This document shows positions 1 through 7,822 of a DNA stretch of 64,000 bases, one piece after another. This DNA is from Pseudomonadota bacterium. Its GTDB lineage: Bacteria > Pseudomonadota > Gammaproteobacteria > Steroidobacterales > Steroidobacteraceae. Every line of letters begins with the position of its first letter. Position 1 is the first letter of the stretch. The notes beneath the pieces are model-generated. The model was not told the DNA's origin and did not search any database. It was given only the letters and a program-made list of their open reading frames with translations. The stretch is from the NCBI GenBank assembly GCA_016713725.1, contig JADJOO010000012.1, positions 62,001-126,000 of the forward strand. Reading direction: 5' to 3'. Made by a program: the position numbers and the translations under genes.

Positions 1-360
1 CAGCTGGAACCCGCGCATGCGGCCTGCCGTCTGCTGCGGCATCTCGGAATGAATGATGCCACGCGCCGCCGTCATCCACTGCACGTCGCCAGGACCGAGA
101 TCACCGCGATTGCCGAAGCTGTCCTCGTGCCGCATGTGCCCATCGAGCATGTAGGTGACCGTCTCGAATCCGCGGTGCGGGTGCGAGGGGAAACCCGCCA
201 GGTAATCGTCCGGATCGTCGGAGAAGAACTCGTCGAGCATCAGGAATGGATCGAACCGCTGGTTCTGGCGACTGCCGAGGCTGCGGCGCAGCTTGACGCC
301 GGCACCATCGGAAGCGGCGACGGACTCGATCACAGCCTGCAACTTGCGCGAAGTGGTCAT
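1..360 (-). CDS. Pirin family protein, C-terminus cut by window edge
   Basis: The minus-strand frame starts at an ATG at 358-360 and runs off the left edge, so only about the first 120 residues are visible. They contain the pirin cupin signature FPSHPHRGFET and a downstream HMRHEDSFGNRG segment, which supply the metal-binding histidines in this family. Pirins are Fe-dependent cupins; some have quercetinase activity and others act as redox or regulatory partners. The start codon overlaps the stop of the upstream DoxX gene by four bases (ATGA), so the two are probably translationally coupled as the last part of an azoR-doxX-pirin operon. The family call is secure. The exact activity is not inferable from sequence. 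Confidence 0.93.
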   Translation of the reverse strand, partial: MTTSRKLQAVIESVAASDGAGVKLRRSLGSRQNQRFDPFLMLDEFFSDDPDDYLAGFPSHPHRGFETVTYMLDGHMRHEDSFGNRGDLGPGDVQWMTAARGIIHSEMPQQTAGRMRGFQL

Positions 361-764
361 GGTTGCTCCTGTCGCGAGGTCAAGCGTTCATGCCGCGCGT
401 CGAGCGACCAGCCGCCCGCGCCGCGTGCCACCAGGAACAGGAACCCGCCCGCAACCGCCACGTTCTTGAGCAGCATGATCTGCTGCATCTGGTCGGCGCC
501 GCCGTGAAAGATCAAAGCCGCGGCAAGCGTGAAGCCGGCGAGTGCGGCGGCGACGAGCCGCGTCCGGTAGCCCACGATGATGGCGATCGCACCTAGAACC
601 TCCAGCGCAATGACCAGCGGCAGCAACGCGCCCGGTATTCCCATCGACTGCATGTAACCCTGCGTGCCGGCGTACCCCGAAATCTTGCCGACGCCGGCAA
701 TCAGGAACATCGCCGCGATCAGGACACGGCCGGCAAAGTCCGTCGTATTCTCCCAGGTCTTCAA
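357..764 (-). CDS. DoxX family membrane protein
   Basis: A 135-residue protein with four hydrophobic segments, roughly residues 10-30, 45-65, 70-90 and 95-115. It carries DoxX-family features: an early AGRVLIAAMFLIAGVGKI segment, a central YRTRLVAAALAGFTLAAALI helix, and a late LLKNVAVAGGFLFL helix. DoxX proteins are inner-membrane proteins. In several bacteria they work with thiol or quinone redox enzymes, but the biochemical role is poorly defined. The gene lies 66 bp downstream of azoR on the same strand and overlaps the pirin start by four bases. Together with the divergent LysR gene, the context suggests a response to electrophiles or quinones. Confidence 0.9.
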   Translation of the reverse strand: MKTWENTTDFAGRVLIAAMFLIAGVGKISGYAGTQGYMQSMGIPGALLPLVIALEVLGAIAIIVGYRTRLVAAALAGFTLAAALIFHGGADQMQQIMLLKNVAVAGGFLFLVARGAGGWSLDARHERLTSRQEQP

Positions 765-830
765 CGTTCTATCCTCGCTTGTGAAATTGAAGGTATTTGC
801 TCGGCATGGCGCTGCAGCACCGACGGTACG

Positions 831-1454
831 TCAGGCGGCCAGTTGCTCGATGCGCTTGCCGGCTTCGGCGATTGCCGCGGTGCGGCTTTCCTCACCCATC
901 GCCAGGCCCTCGGCGTAAATGAACTCGACGTCCGTGATGCCGATGAAGCCGAGGAACTGCCGCACGTAGGCGCTCTGCAGGTCGCTCGGCGTACCCGCGT
1001 GCCTGCCGCCGCGCGTCGCGACGACGAGCGCACGCTTGTCGCGCAACAATCCTTCGGGACCGTCGGCTGTGTAGCGAAAGGTAACGCCTGCACGCGCCAC
1101 GTGATCGAAGTACGCCTTGAGCGTCGAAGGGACGCCGAAGTTGTACATCGGCAGTCCGATGACAATGACGTCCGCTGCGGCGAGTTCGGCCACGAGCGCG
1201 TCCGACTCGGCGGCGATGTGCGCCTGGCCTGCCGTGCGCTGTTCCGGCGCCGTGCCAAACGCGGTAAAGCGCTCTGCCGTCAGGTGCGGCAGCGGCTGCC
1301 TGGCGAGGTCGCGCACGACCACGCGCGCTGAACCTGCGGTCGAATCGGTGCTGCGATCGATGCGGACCAGGGTCTCGATGAAGCGACCCGCCAGTCGCGA
1401 AGACAGTGACTCGGCCCCGTGGAGGCTCGAATTCAGCTGCAGGTAGGTTTTCAT
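831..1454 (-). CDS. azoR: FMN-dependent NADH-azoreductase
   Basis: A 207-residue flavodoxin-fold protein, the usual AzoR length. It begins with the phosphate-binding strand-loop (LQLNSSLHGAESLSSRLAG). It also carries the family FMN loop PMYNFGVPSTLKAYFDHVAR around residues 102-121, and a second FMN-contacting segment VVATRGG near residue 145. AzoR reduces azo compounds and, more relevantly, quinones by two-electron transfer from NADH, so it serves in cytoplasmic quinone detoxification. It is divergent from the LysR gene across about 107 bp, which is the classic arrangement for a LysR-controlled target. No strong Shine-Dalgarno is visible before the ATG. Confidence 0.94.
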   Translation of the reverse strand: MKTYLQLNSSLHGAESLSSRLAGRFIETLVRIDRSTDSTAGSARVVVRDLARQPLPHLTAERFTAFGTAPEQRTAGQAHIAAESDALVAELAAADVIVIGLPMYNFGVPSTLKAYFDHVARAGVTFRYTADGPEGLLRDKRALVVATRGGRHAGTPSDLQSAYVRQFLGFIGITDVEFIYAEGLAMGEESRTAAIAEAGKRIEQLAA

Positions 1455-1544
1455 GTTCGTTTGGCCCGTTTTCGATGGTGAAGTCGATGGCGGTTAGTTT
1501 GCATCTATGCTTTGAATTAAAAGACGGTATTTTCGTTTAAACGT

Positions 1545-1559
1545 ATCGATATAATCGAT
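1545..1559. promoter_or_regulatory. Repeated ATCGAT overlapping a TATAAT box in the azoR/lysR divergent region
   Basis: ATCGAT occurs at 1545-1550 and again at 1554-1559, separated by three bases. A perfect TATAAT (1550-1555) lies across the junction. If this is the lysR -10 box, transcription would start at or next to the lysR ATG (1562), giving a leaderless message, and a protein bound to the repeat would block it. This fits the autorepression typical of LysR regulators. The surrounding 107 bp are clearly more AT-rich than the flanking genes. The repeat and box are seen directly; their function is inferred. No good -35 hexamer is visible at 17 bp spacing. Confidence 0.45.
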
Positions 1560-1561
1560 TT

Positions 1562-2479
1562 ATGACAATGCCCCGGATCACGCTGGACCAATGGGCCGCC
1601 CTGGTTGCGGTCGTGGAACAAGGGGGTTACGGGCCCGCGTCCGAGCGCCTGCACCGCACCCAGTCGACCGTCACCTACACGATCAAAAAGCTCGAGGATC
1701 ATCTCGGGCTGAAGGTGTTCGAGCGGCGAGGCCGCCGCGCGGCGCTGACACCGGCCGGCCAGGTGCTGTATCGCCGTGGCAAGGTCCTGCTCGACGACGC
1801 GGCCCGCCTCGAGCGCTCGGCCTCGGCGCTCGCGCAGGGCTGGGAGGCAGAAGTACGGTTGGCAGTCGAAGCCATCTTTCCGACATGGCTGCTGTTGCGT
1901 GCACTCGCCGAGTTTGGCAACGAGCACCCGGACATCCGCGTGGAACTCATCGAAGCCGTGCTCGGCGGCGTCGAGGAAGCGCTAACCGAGGGGCGCGTCG
2001 ATTTCATCATCGGCACGCTGGTGCCTGGCGGCTTCATCGGCGACGCGCTGATGCAGGTGCGCTTCGTGTGCGCCGCCGCGCCGACGCACCCGCTGCATCG
2101 ACTCGGCCGACCCGTCGAGATCGAAGACCTGCGCGCCCATCGTCACCTCGTCGTGCGCGACTCGGGCATGCGCCGCAGCCGCTCAGGCGGCTGGCTCAAC
2201 GAGCGACGCTGGACCGTCTCGAACAAGGCGACGTCGATCCGCGCGGCGTGCATGGGGCTGGGCTTTGCCTGGTATGCCGAGGAGAACATCCGCGAAGAAC
2301 TGGCAGCGGGCTCGCTCGAGCGGCTTCCGCTGACGGAAGGTGCCGAGCGTTTTGCCACGTTGTATCTCGTGTACGCGGACCGCGTCGCCGCTGGTCCCGG
2401 CACGCGACGTCTCATTGAAATCATCCACGCACACGTGGCGGAGAATTGCCGCGTCGCAGGCGAGTCCGGTCACCCGTAG
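1562..2479 (+). CDS. LysR family transcriptional regulator
   Basis: A 305-residue protein with an N-terminal winged helix-turn-helix (about residues 5-65, recognition region STVTYTIKKLEDHLGLKVFE). This is followed by a periplasmic-binding-protein-like effector domain from about residue 90. That is the standard LysR length and order. It is divergent from azoR-doxX-pirin and is the obvious candidate regulator for that operon, probably sensing a quinone or other electrophile. Two starts are possible, ATG 1562 or ATG 1568; neither has a ribosome-binding site, and a TATAAT lies only seven bases upstream. The GST-like gene follows after nine bases on the same strand and may be co-transcribed. Confidence 0.93.
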   Translation: MTMPRITLDQWAALVAVVEQGGYGPASERLHRTQSTVTYTIKKLEDHLGLKVFERRGRRAALTPAGQVLYRRGKVLLDDAARLERSASALAQGWEAEVRLAVEAIFPTWLLLRALAEFGNEHPDIRVELIEAVLGGVEEALTEGRVDFIIGTLVPGGFIGDALMQVRFVCAAAPTHPLHRLGRPVEIEDLRAHRHLVVRDSGMRRSRSGGWLNERRWTVSNKATSIRAACMGLGFAWYAEENIREELAAGSLERLPLTEGAERFATLYLVYADRVAAGPGTRRLIEIIHAHVAENCRVAGESGHP

Positions 2480-2488
2480 ACTACTGAC

Positions 2489-3445
2489 ATGCGCCTCCGC
2501 GATCCCCGCGTCATTCACCTGCTCGCCCTCTACGCGCTGCCCATCGTCGTGGCCGCTGCCGGCTGGGGTGTACCGGCGGCCATCGGCACCGCTTTGGCTG
2601 CCTTCCTGCTGGGCGTTGCTGCGCGGTTGCTCGTTTCTCTGCGCGCGCTGCGTCAACCGGAGCGGCCGCTGCGCCTCCACACGATCACGTTTTCGCACTA
2701 CGCGGAGAAAGCCCGCTGGTGTCTCGATCGACTGGGCGTGCCGTACGAAGAAGTGCCGAACGTCGGCGTACTCGGCGTCCTGCTCACGGGCCGCACCGTC
2801 CCGTGGCTCGAGGTGCCACCGGGCCTGACGCGCATCAGCGATTCGCCGCGCATCCTGCGCTACCTGTGGGGTGAATACGCGGGACGGTTGCCCGGAGATC
2901 GCACCTGGTTTCTCGAACCGACGCCGGCTGCACTCGAGCTCGAAGCCAGGCTCGACCGGCGACTCGGCAACGACGTGCGCGTCTGGCTCTACCACCACCT
3001 GCTGCGCGATACCGGCCTGAGCTTCCGTTCGTGGGGCATCGATGAGCCCGCGATTCCACGCTGGCAACGCGCCCTGCTCTGGGTGAAGCGACCGATCCTG
3101 GCCTTCGCCGTGAGACGGATGCTGGGCGTAACGCCGGAACGCGCGGTCCGTGCCTGGGAGCGCACGCGCGAAGCCTTCGACGAGATGGACCAGCTGCTCG
3201 CCGACGGCCGGCGGTACCTGACCGGCGAAACGCTGACATTCGCCGACATCACGTTTGCGAGTCTCGGGGCGCTGGCGGTACTGCCGCCCGAATACCCGGG
3301 CAATCGCCTCGGTGGCCGCCGCATGGCGGTGGCGGACATCCGCGACCCGGCCTGGCGCGCCCAGGTCGACGAACTCCGGGCGCGGCCATCGGGCCAGTTC
3401 ATCCTGCGACTGTACCGGGAAGAGCGGACCCGCCTCCCGGCCTGA
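2489..3445 (+). CDS. Glutathione S-transferase family protein with N-terminal membrane segments
   Basis: A 318-residue protein. Two hydrophobic stretches (about residues 9-27 and 31-50) precede a thioredoxin-fold GST N-domain beginning near residue 60 (ITFSHYAEKARWCLDRLGVP). An all-helical C-domain follows, with a recognisable GST_C segment around residues 235-265 (LTGETLTFADITFASLGALA). Ordinary GSTs lack membrane segments, so this is probably an inner-membrane-anchored member with its catalytic domains in the cytoplasm. It follows the LysR gene by nine bases, and the neighbourhood is consistent with detoxification of electrophiles by glutathione conjugation. The substrate is unknown. Confidence 0.85.
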   Translation: MRLRDPRVIHLLALYALPIVVAAAGWGVPAAIGTALAAFLLGVAARLLVSLRALRQPERPLRLHTITFSHYAEKARWCLDRLGVPYEEVPNVGVLGVLLTGRTVPWLEVPPGLTRISDSPRILRYLWGEYAGRLPGDRTWFLEPTPAALELEARLDRRLGNDVRVWLYHHLLRDTGLSFRSWGIDEPAIPRWQRALLWVKRPILAFAVRRMLGVTPERAVRAWERTREAFDEMDQLLADGRRYLTGETLTFADITFASLGALAVLPPEYPGNRLGGRRMAVADIRDPAWRAQVDELRARPSGQFILRLYREERTRLPA

Positions 3446-3455
3446 CCGTTGGGGT

Positions 3456-3671
3456 TCACTCTTCGGGTTCGTTCTCTTCGGCGCTCCAGCGCTTGCGGTG
3501 CTCGTGCTCCGCTGCCGCACGCACGCCTGCGTGTCGATTCGAGAGCAGCAGCGACGCGGGATCGCACACGCGCGCGCGGATGACGCCGAGATCCACGGCG
3601 GCGTCGAACAGACTCGGGTACCAATGGGCCCAGTCCGGAAAGAGTTCCTCGACTCGCTCACGCAGCGTCAT
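3456..3671 (-). CDS. Small hypothetical protein
   Basis: The frame is open from 3710, but the ATG at 3671 is the more likely start, giving 71 residues (beginning MTLRERVEELFPDWAHWYP). The alternative start only adds basic low-complexity sequence. I do not recognise a family. The product is acidic at its C-terminus (SAEENEPEE), has no membrane segment or signal peptide, and is predicted cytoplasmic. It lies 45 bp downstream of the PA2778-type peptidase on the same strand, and convergent with the GST gene. It could be co-transcribed with the peptidase operon. The protein-like composition and clean placement favour a real gene, but this is not certain. Confidence 0.5.
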   Translation of the reverse strand: MTLRERVEELFPDWAHWYPSLFDAAVDLGVIRARVCDPASLLLSNRHAGVRAAAEHEHRKRWSAEENEPEE

Positions 3672-3716
3672 GGGCCGAAGTCTAAACCGGCCCGCAAGTG
3701 AATTCCGCAACCGAAG

Positions 3717-4724
3717 TCAGCGGACCGTGAACTGAGTGCACTCCGCCGCGGCGCCGGCCGGAGTCGCCGCCTGGGCCGACAAGTCGCGGACGGTCTGCTG
3801 CAGCACGGGTTGCAGTGGATCGTCGGCCGCCACGTGGACTGTGCCCTGCTGCAACAACATTCGAGCCGCATCAGGGCAACCCAGTCGCACCAGGGCCTCG
3901 GCGCGATTGTTGAGCGCGGCGGCCCGCGTCGGATCGTCGGCGAGGACAGCGCGGTACCAGCGCTCCGCCTCGGCCCAGTCGCCTGCGGCAGCGGCGAGGT
4001 TGCCGAGACCGAGGCGCGGGAGCGGCGCTTCGGGCCAGCGCCCCGCAGCGGCCGCGTACGCGGCCCTGGCGGCGCCAGGATTCCCTGCAGTCTCGAGTGC
4101 TGCCGCCGCACTCATGTAACGCACTGGATCCGGGTGTGCCGGCAACGTGCCGGGTTCGAGCAGCACGAGCGCCCAGTTCCCGGCCCGGTCCCACGTCGCC
4201 GCAAACAATGATGCGCGCAGGATCTGGCGCTCATCGGTACCGGAACGGAGCAGCAACGTCCCGCGCGCCTTGTCGTAACCGACGACGACGGCGTAGTGCC
4301 AGGTCGGCCAGGGACCCGCGCCAAGTTGCTGCAGCACCAGAACCGGTCGTCCAGCGGCAACCTCTGCCAGCAGATCTGACAGCAACGGCCCGGTTTCATA
4401 GGCAAGCAGTCCACGTGCCCGCGCCGCTGCGGCAAGCTCGGGTTGTAACGAACCCTGGCGGCCCGGCAGGTAGACCTCCGTTGCCAACGCTGCTGGATCG
4501 ACGTTGCGCCCCGCCGCACCGAGCACTGTCGCCAGCGCCGCAGGACCGCACTGGTGTTCGGTCTGCGGATGAAAGGGCGTCGCCGAGAGCTCGACCCGCT
4601 CTGGCAATTCTGCAGGCAACTGCTCGAGCCGTGACGGCCCAGCGCAGCCGACGAGGAGCAGCAACGCCAGCAGGAGCGCAAGCACGGCCCACGCGCGTCC
4701 GCAACTGGAGGTCGAGGCGGGCAC
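3717..4724 (-). CDS. PA2778-type C39-like cysteine peptidase lipoprotein with TPR region
   Basis: A 335-residue protein. It has a lipoprotein signal peptide with lipobox LVGC (Cys27). A C39-like papain-fold domain follows, with the nucleophile in HQCGPAALA (Cys59) and the general-base His in TWHYAVVVGY (His143). TPR-like helices extend from about residue 195 to 310 (for example AEALVRLGCPDAARMLL). This matches the PA2778 family, which in many Gammaproteobacteria sits beside a PA2779 protein, as here (next gene upstream, 23 bp away). It probably acts on a peptide or protein in the periplasm or at the inner face of the outer membrane. The substrate is unknown. The frame is intact and the length normal. 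Confidence 0.88.
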   Translation of the reverse strand: MPASTSSCGRAWAVLALLLALLLLVGCAGPSRLEQLPAELPERVELSATPFHPQTEHQCGPAALATVLGAAGRNVDPAALATEVYLPGRQGSLQPELAAAARARGLLAYETGPLLSDLLAEVAAGRPVLVLQQLGAGPWPTWHYAVVVGYDKARGTLLLRSGTDERQILRASLFAATWDRAGNWALVLLEPGTLPAHPDPVRYMSAAAALETAGNPGAARAAYAAAAGRWPEAPLPRLGLGNLAAAAGDWAEAERWYRAVLADDPTRAAALNNRAEALVRLGCPDAARMLLQQGTVHVAADDPLQPVLQQTVRDLSAQAATPAGAAAECTQFTVR

Positions 4725-4747
4725 CGCAGCCGTGCCGGGACGGTGCG

Positions 4748-5122
4748 TCAGGCCTTCTTGAAGATGTCGATCACACCGACGAGTTCGAGGATGATCAGGA
4801 CCACGAAGACGATGCCGATGACCGCAAGGGCATCGCCGCCTGCCGGCATCTGCTCCATGCGATCGGCCAGCGAGCGCAGTTCGGAGTCTGTCAGGCGCGC
4901 GACACGCGCGTCGACCGCCGACGGGTCCACGCCCATGGCTTCCATCTGTCTGCGCACCTGCTCGCGCGCGAGCGCAGCGTTCACGATCGCGAGGTCTTGC
5001 GCACGCGTGCCCGAGGCTTCCACGGCCTGCAGCGTGCCGACCAGCGCGGCCTGCGCAGCCTGTGGCGACGCGAGGTTAAGCAACGCCAGGCACAGCGCAT
5101 AAACGAAGATTCTGTTCCGCAT
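4748..5122 (-). CDS. PA2779 family protein
   Basis: A 124-residue protein starting at the ATG at 5122, preceded by a good ribosome-binding site (GGAGGG about five bases upstream). A longer frame to 5206 exists but lacks such a site. It has an N-terminal signal peptide (residues 1-24, ending AQA), an amphipathic helical middle (EQVRRQMEAMGVDPSAVDAR), and a C-terminal membrane anchor (about residues 98-118, VIGIVFVVLIILELVGVIDI). This is the standard architecture of the PA2779 family, the usual partner of the PA2778-type peptidase immediately downstream here. It may be the peptidase's substrate or membrane partner; that is inference from conserved adjacency. Confidence 0.85.
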   Translation of the reverse strand: MRNRIFVYALCLALLNLASPQAAQAALVGTLQAVEASGTRAQDLAIVNAALAREQVRRQMEAMGVDPSAVDARVARLTDSELRSLADRMEQMPAGGDALAVIGIVFVVLIILELVGVIDIFKKA

Positions 5123-5233
5123 ATCATCCCTCCAGAGGCTCACGAAGCACGCAAGATATCGCGCACCAGGGCGCTTGCGCGCATCGTACGCGGCATCCTC
5201 TCGCACAAGGGGACGCAGTTCTCGGTTTGGCGC

Positions 5234-5848
5234 TCAGCCGAAGACTGTGCGCAGCAGTTGCGCATAGGCGCCCGGGTCCGTCACCAGGACGAAAACCAGG
5301 CCGACCAGCGCACCGATGAGGTGCGCGTCGTGATTGATCTTCTGTCCCGCCATGCCGCTGGAAAAGTGGCCGCCCTCCTTCGCGTACCAGGAGTAAGCGA
5401 CGTACGCGACGGCAAACAGAGGCGCGGGAATCGGCACCGGAATCGGCAGGATGAACAGCTTCATCGACGGGAAGTACACGATCGCCGCGAACAGCACGGC
5501 CGCGATCGCCCCGGACGCGCCGAGCGTCGCGTACTGCGGATCCTTGCGGTGCTTGAAGTACGTCGTACTCACCGCCAGCACGAGGCTGCCGAAGTACAGC
5601 AAGCCGAAGGCGACGCCGCCGATCCGGCGTTCGAGCAGGAACGCGAAGAACCAGAACGTCATCATGTTGAAGATGAGGTGCATCAGGTCCCCATGCACGA
5701 AGCCGTGCGTGATGACCGTGTAATAGACGCCCCGGCGCTGCGTGTCGTACGGCCGGAAAATGAGTCGCTCCATCAGTTTCGGCGCGGCGTAGAGCGCCAC
5801 GAGGCTCACGCCGATCGTCGCGACGAAAATCAGCAGGGCGATGCTCAC
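5234..5848 (-). CDS. Rhomboid family intramembrane serine protease
   Basis: A 204-residue polytopic membrane protein. Rhomboid features are present: the HGFVHGDLMHLIFNMMTFW segment (about residues 48-66, giving the His and Asn of the oxyanion region), the nucleophile motif GASG (Ser112), and the catalytic His in the last helices (NHDAHLIGALVG, His176). Six hydrophobic segments are visible. Rhomboids cleave single-pass membrane substrates within or near the bilayer. The gene sits between the lipocalin gene and PA2779 on the same strand. PA2779 is itself a single-pass protein, so it is a conceivable substrate, but nothing in the sequence proves that. Confidence 0.92.
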   Translation of the reverse strand: MSIALLIFVATIGVSLVALYAAPKLMERLIFRPYDTQRRGVYYTVITHGFVHGDLMHLIFNMMTFWFFAFLLERRIGGVAFGLLYFGSLVLAVSTTYFKHRKDPQYATLGASGAIAAVLFAAIVYFPSMKLFILPIPVPIPAPLFAVAYVAYSWYAKEGGHFSSGMAGQKINHDAHLIGALVGLVFVLVTDPGAYAQLLRTVFG

Positions 5849-5890
5849 GGGCAGGATGACCTCTCGCGCGGGGTAATGGTGACCACGACG

Positions 5891-6415
5891 TCAGTGCTTC
5901 ACGTAGATCAACTGCGAGGTGTCGTAGCCGAGTGCCTTCGCCTTCGCCACTAGCCGCTCGACTTCTGCCCTGGCCGGTGCCGGCGTCCGTGCAAGGATCC
6001 ACAGGTAGGAACGGTTCGGGCCCGCGACCAGCGCGTGCTGGTAGCCAGGATCGAGGTCGACCACGTTGTAGCCGCCGTAGAACGGACCGAAGAACGAAAC
6101 CTTGAGCGCAGCCACGTCCGGCGCGCCGAGGAACTTCGCCTTGCCGCTGGCCTCGCCCCACTCGCCCTTGTCCGCGCGGTAACCGCGGTTCAGGACGGCC
6201 ACGGTGCCGTCCGGCCGCAGTTCGTAAGTCGCAGTGACCTGCTCCATGCCGCGCTCGAAACCGTGATCGAGCCGGGCCACCTCGTACCAGCGGCCCATGT
6301 ACCGCTCGACCTGGAAGCCCGTCACGGGCTCGATACCCTCCGGGACGCCGACGCAACCCGCAATGACCGCGATTGCGCCTAATACGAGGATCCGGGCATG
6401 AAAAAATGCGCGCAT
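5891..6415 (-). CDS. blc: Outer-membrane lipocalin (Blc-like lipoprotein)
   Basis: A 174-residue lipocalin starting at ATG 6415, preceded by AGGAAG eight bases upstream. A longer frame to 6469 is open but unsupported. It has a lipoprotein signal ending in AVIAGC (Cys21), the lipocalin signature GRWYEVARLDHGFERG (from about residue 40), and the late family motif YLWILARTPA. Bacterial lipocalins bind fatty acids or lysophospholipids at the outer membrane and are linked to envelope stress. The gene lies immediately downstream of an acyl-ACP-reductase homologue and a lipid acyltransferase, fitting a lipid-handling cluster. The final motif LIYVKH gives a normal C-terminus. Confidence 0.92.
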   Translation of the reverse strand: MRAFFHARILVLGAIAVIAGCVGVPEGIEPVTGFQVERYMGRWYEVARLDHGFERGMEQVTATYELRPDGTVAVLNRGYRADKGEWGEASGKAKFLGAPDVAALKVSFFGPFYGGYNVVDLDPGYQHALVAGPNRSYLWILARTPAPARAEVERLVAKAKALGYDTSQLIYVKH

Positions 6416-6487
6416 GAATATCGCTTCCTGCATTTCAATGGATGCGTATACACATGCCGGGCCAGGCATGCCATCCCTGCGCGCGGC

Positions 6488-7822
6488 TCAGGCTTGCGGA
6501 TTCGCCGGTGCGGCCACGCCTTTCGCACGCGGAGGGATCTTCGCGATGCGGGCAGCGGCCTCGGCCTTGACCCGCCGCAGCAGGGCGCGATCGCGCCGCA
6601 ACTCCTCGGCGCGGGCATTCTTTTCTGCCACGAGGGCGTCGCTCAGCAGCGCACCGAACGTGCGCAAGGGTGCGATCTGGAAACCGTGCTTGCGGAACAG
6701 CCGATAGATTTCCTTGACCTTCGCGGGCGGCACGTCGCGCCCGAGCGTAAAGGATTCGAAGCGCCCCTCCATGGCCAGCAACCCAGCCTCCGCGAGGCAG
6801 GCGTAGGCGACTCCCTGGGGCAGTCCGATGTCGAAACTGAACTCGACGGGACCTGGAATCAGCACCTCACCACTCTCGACCACGAGCACGTCCGGGCGCG
6901 TCGCAGCCTCCTCCGCGGAGATGTCCGGCGGCAGCGCCACGTCGAGGATGACCGCGCCAGGCTTGCACTGGCTGACGTCGAGCACGCGCTGGCCGAACGC
7001 CGATGTCGCCGTCACGATCAGGTCACAATCACCCACCCAGCGCTTCGTCGTCGTGCCGAGTTCGACGTGCGCGCCGGGTGTCTCCTCAAGGATCTTCTGC
7101 TTGAGCGCCGTGAGCCGGTCCGGCTCGATCGACACGAGCACCACGTCGCGCACGGCTGCCGCGAGCAGGCGTGAGCAGACAGAGCCAATCGAGCCCGTCG
7201 CTCCGACGACCATGGCCTTGGCGTGCGACAAGTCGGCCCACCCCATTCGCCGCGCCGTGAGCTTGGCCGTCTCGAGCGTGGCTGCGATGGTGAGACTGTT
7301 GCCGGTCGTGACCGGGATCGACGCGCGCCGCGCCACCGTAACACCCGCGTCCCCTACCACTTTCGTGAATGCGCCGAGGCCGACGATCTGCGCACCGTGC
7401 CCGGCCGCGTCACGCACGGCTTGATCGAGTCTGCGATACGTGAATTCAGGGGGACGGCTCAGCATCTGACGCGGTGTCGCGCCGAGCGCGTAGATGAGTC
7501 CCTCGATCCGCTGGCCCGTGGTTGGCGAAACGCCGCCTTCGACGCGACCTACCCGGGCAGCCGGCATGTACGCTGCGGTCGCCTCGACCAGGGCGCGCGG
7601 TAGATGGCGAGTCCAGCGATATCGCGGGTGATGCGCGAGGTAGTCGATCGTCAGCGGATGCAGGACGAACGCGAAGCGGTTGGCGCTTTTCGCGTCAACG
7701 GTTGCCCTCGCCGGTTTCTCCCTCGTCGCGGTCACGCCGCGGACCCCTGACTCCTGGAGTGTCATTGTTGGGCCGGCGATTGCCGCCGCCCATTCGTAAT
7801 GCCCCTTAGGGCTCTCGCTCAC
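6488..7822 (-). CDS. Homologue of cyanobacterial long-chain acyl-ACP reductase (AAR)
   Basis: A 444-residue protein from a GTG at 7822; an ATG at 7765 would give 425 residues. Neither start has a clear ribosome-binding site. The core resembles cyanobacterial AAR: GLGAFTKVVGDAG (about residue 148), VTTGNSLTIAATLE (171), the NADPH-binding loop VVGATGSIGS (205-214), and YACLAEAGLLAMEGRF (340-355). Cys342 aligns with the cyanobacterial catalytic cysteine (ACFAEAMLLEFEG). AAR reduces fatty acyl-ACP or acyl-CoA to a fatty aldehyde. The protein is longer than cyanobacterial AAR (about 340) at both ends, with a basic C-terminal tail. It overlaps the upstream acyltransferase stop by 17 bp, suggesting coupled lipid chemistry. 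Without the motif match it would be called a Rossmann-fold dehydrogenase. Confidence 0.72.
   Translation of the reverse strand: MSESPKGHYEWAAAIAGPTMTLQESGVRGVTATREKPARATVDAKSANRFAFVLHPLTIDYLAHHPRYRWTRHLPRALVEATAAYMPAARVGRVEGGVSPTTGQRIEGLIYALGATPRQMLSRPPEFTYRRLDQAVRDAAGHGAQIVGLGAFTKVVGDAGVTVARRASIPVTTGNSLTIAATLETAKLTARRMGWADLSHAKAMVVGATGSIGSVCSRLLAAAVRDVVLVSIEPDRLTALKQKILEETPGAHVELGTTTKRWVGDCDLIVTATSAFGQRVLDVSQCKPGAVILDVALPPDISAEEAATRPDVLVVESGEVLIPGPVEFSFDIGLPQGVAYACLAEAGLLAMEGRFESFTLGRDVPPAKVKEIYRLFRKHGFQIAPLRTFGALLSDALVAEKNARAEELRRDRALLRRVKAEAAARIAKIPPRAKGVAAPANPQA

Noticed and set aside
2183..3661. A 492-residue minus-strand open frame
   Set aside because: It overlaps the LysR 3' end and the whole GST gene antisense; no motif is recognisable.
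4097..5953. A 618-residue plus-strand open frame
   Set aside because: It is antisense to PA2778, PA2779 and rhomboid genes, with Arg/His-rich low-complexity translation typical of a high-GC shadow frame.
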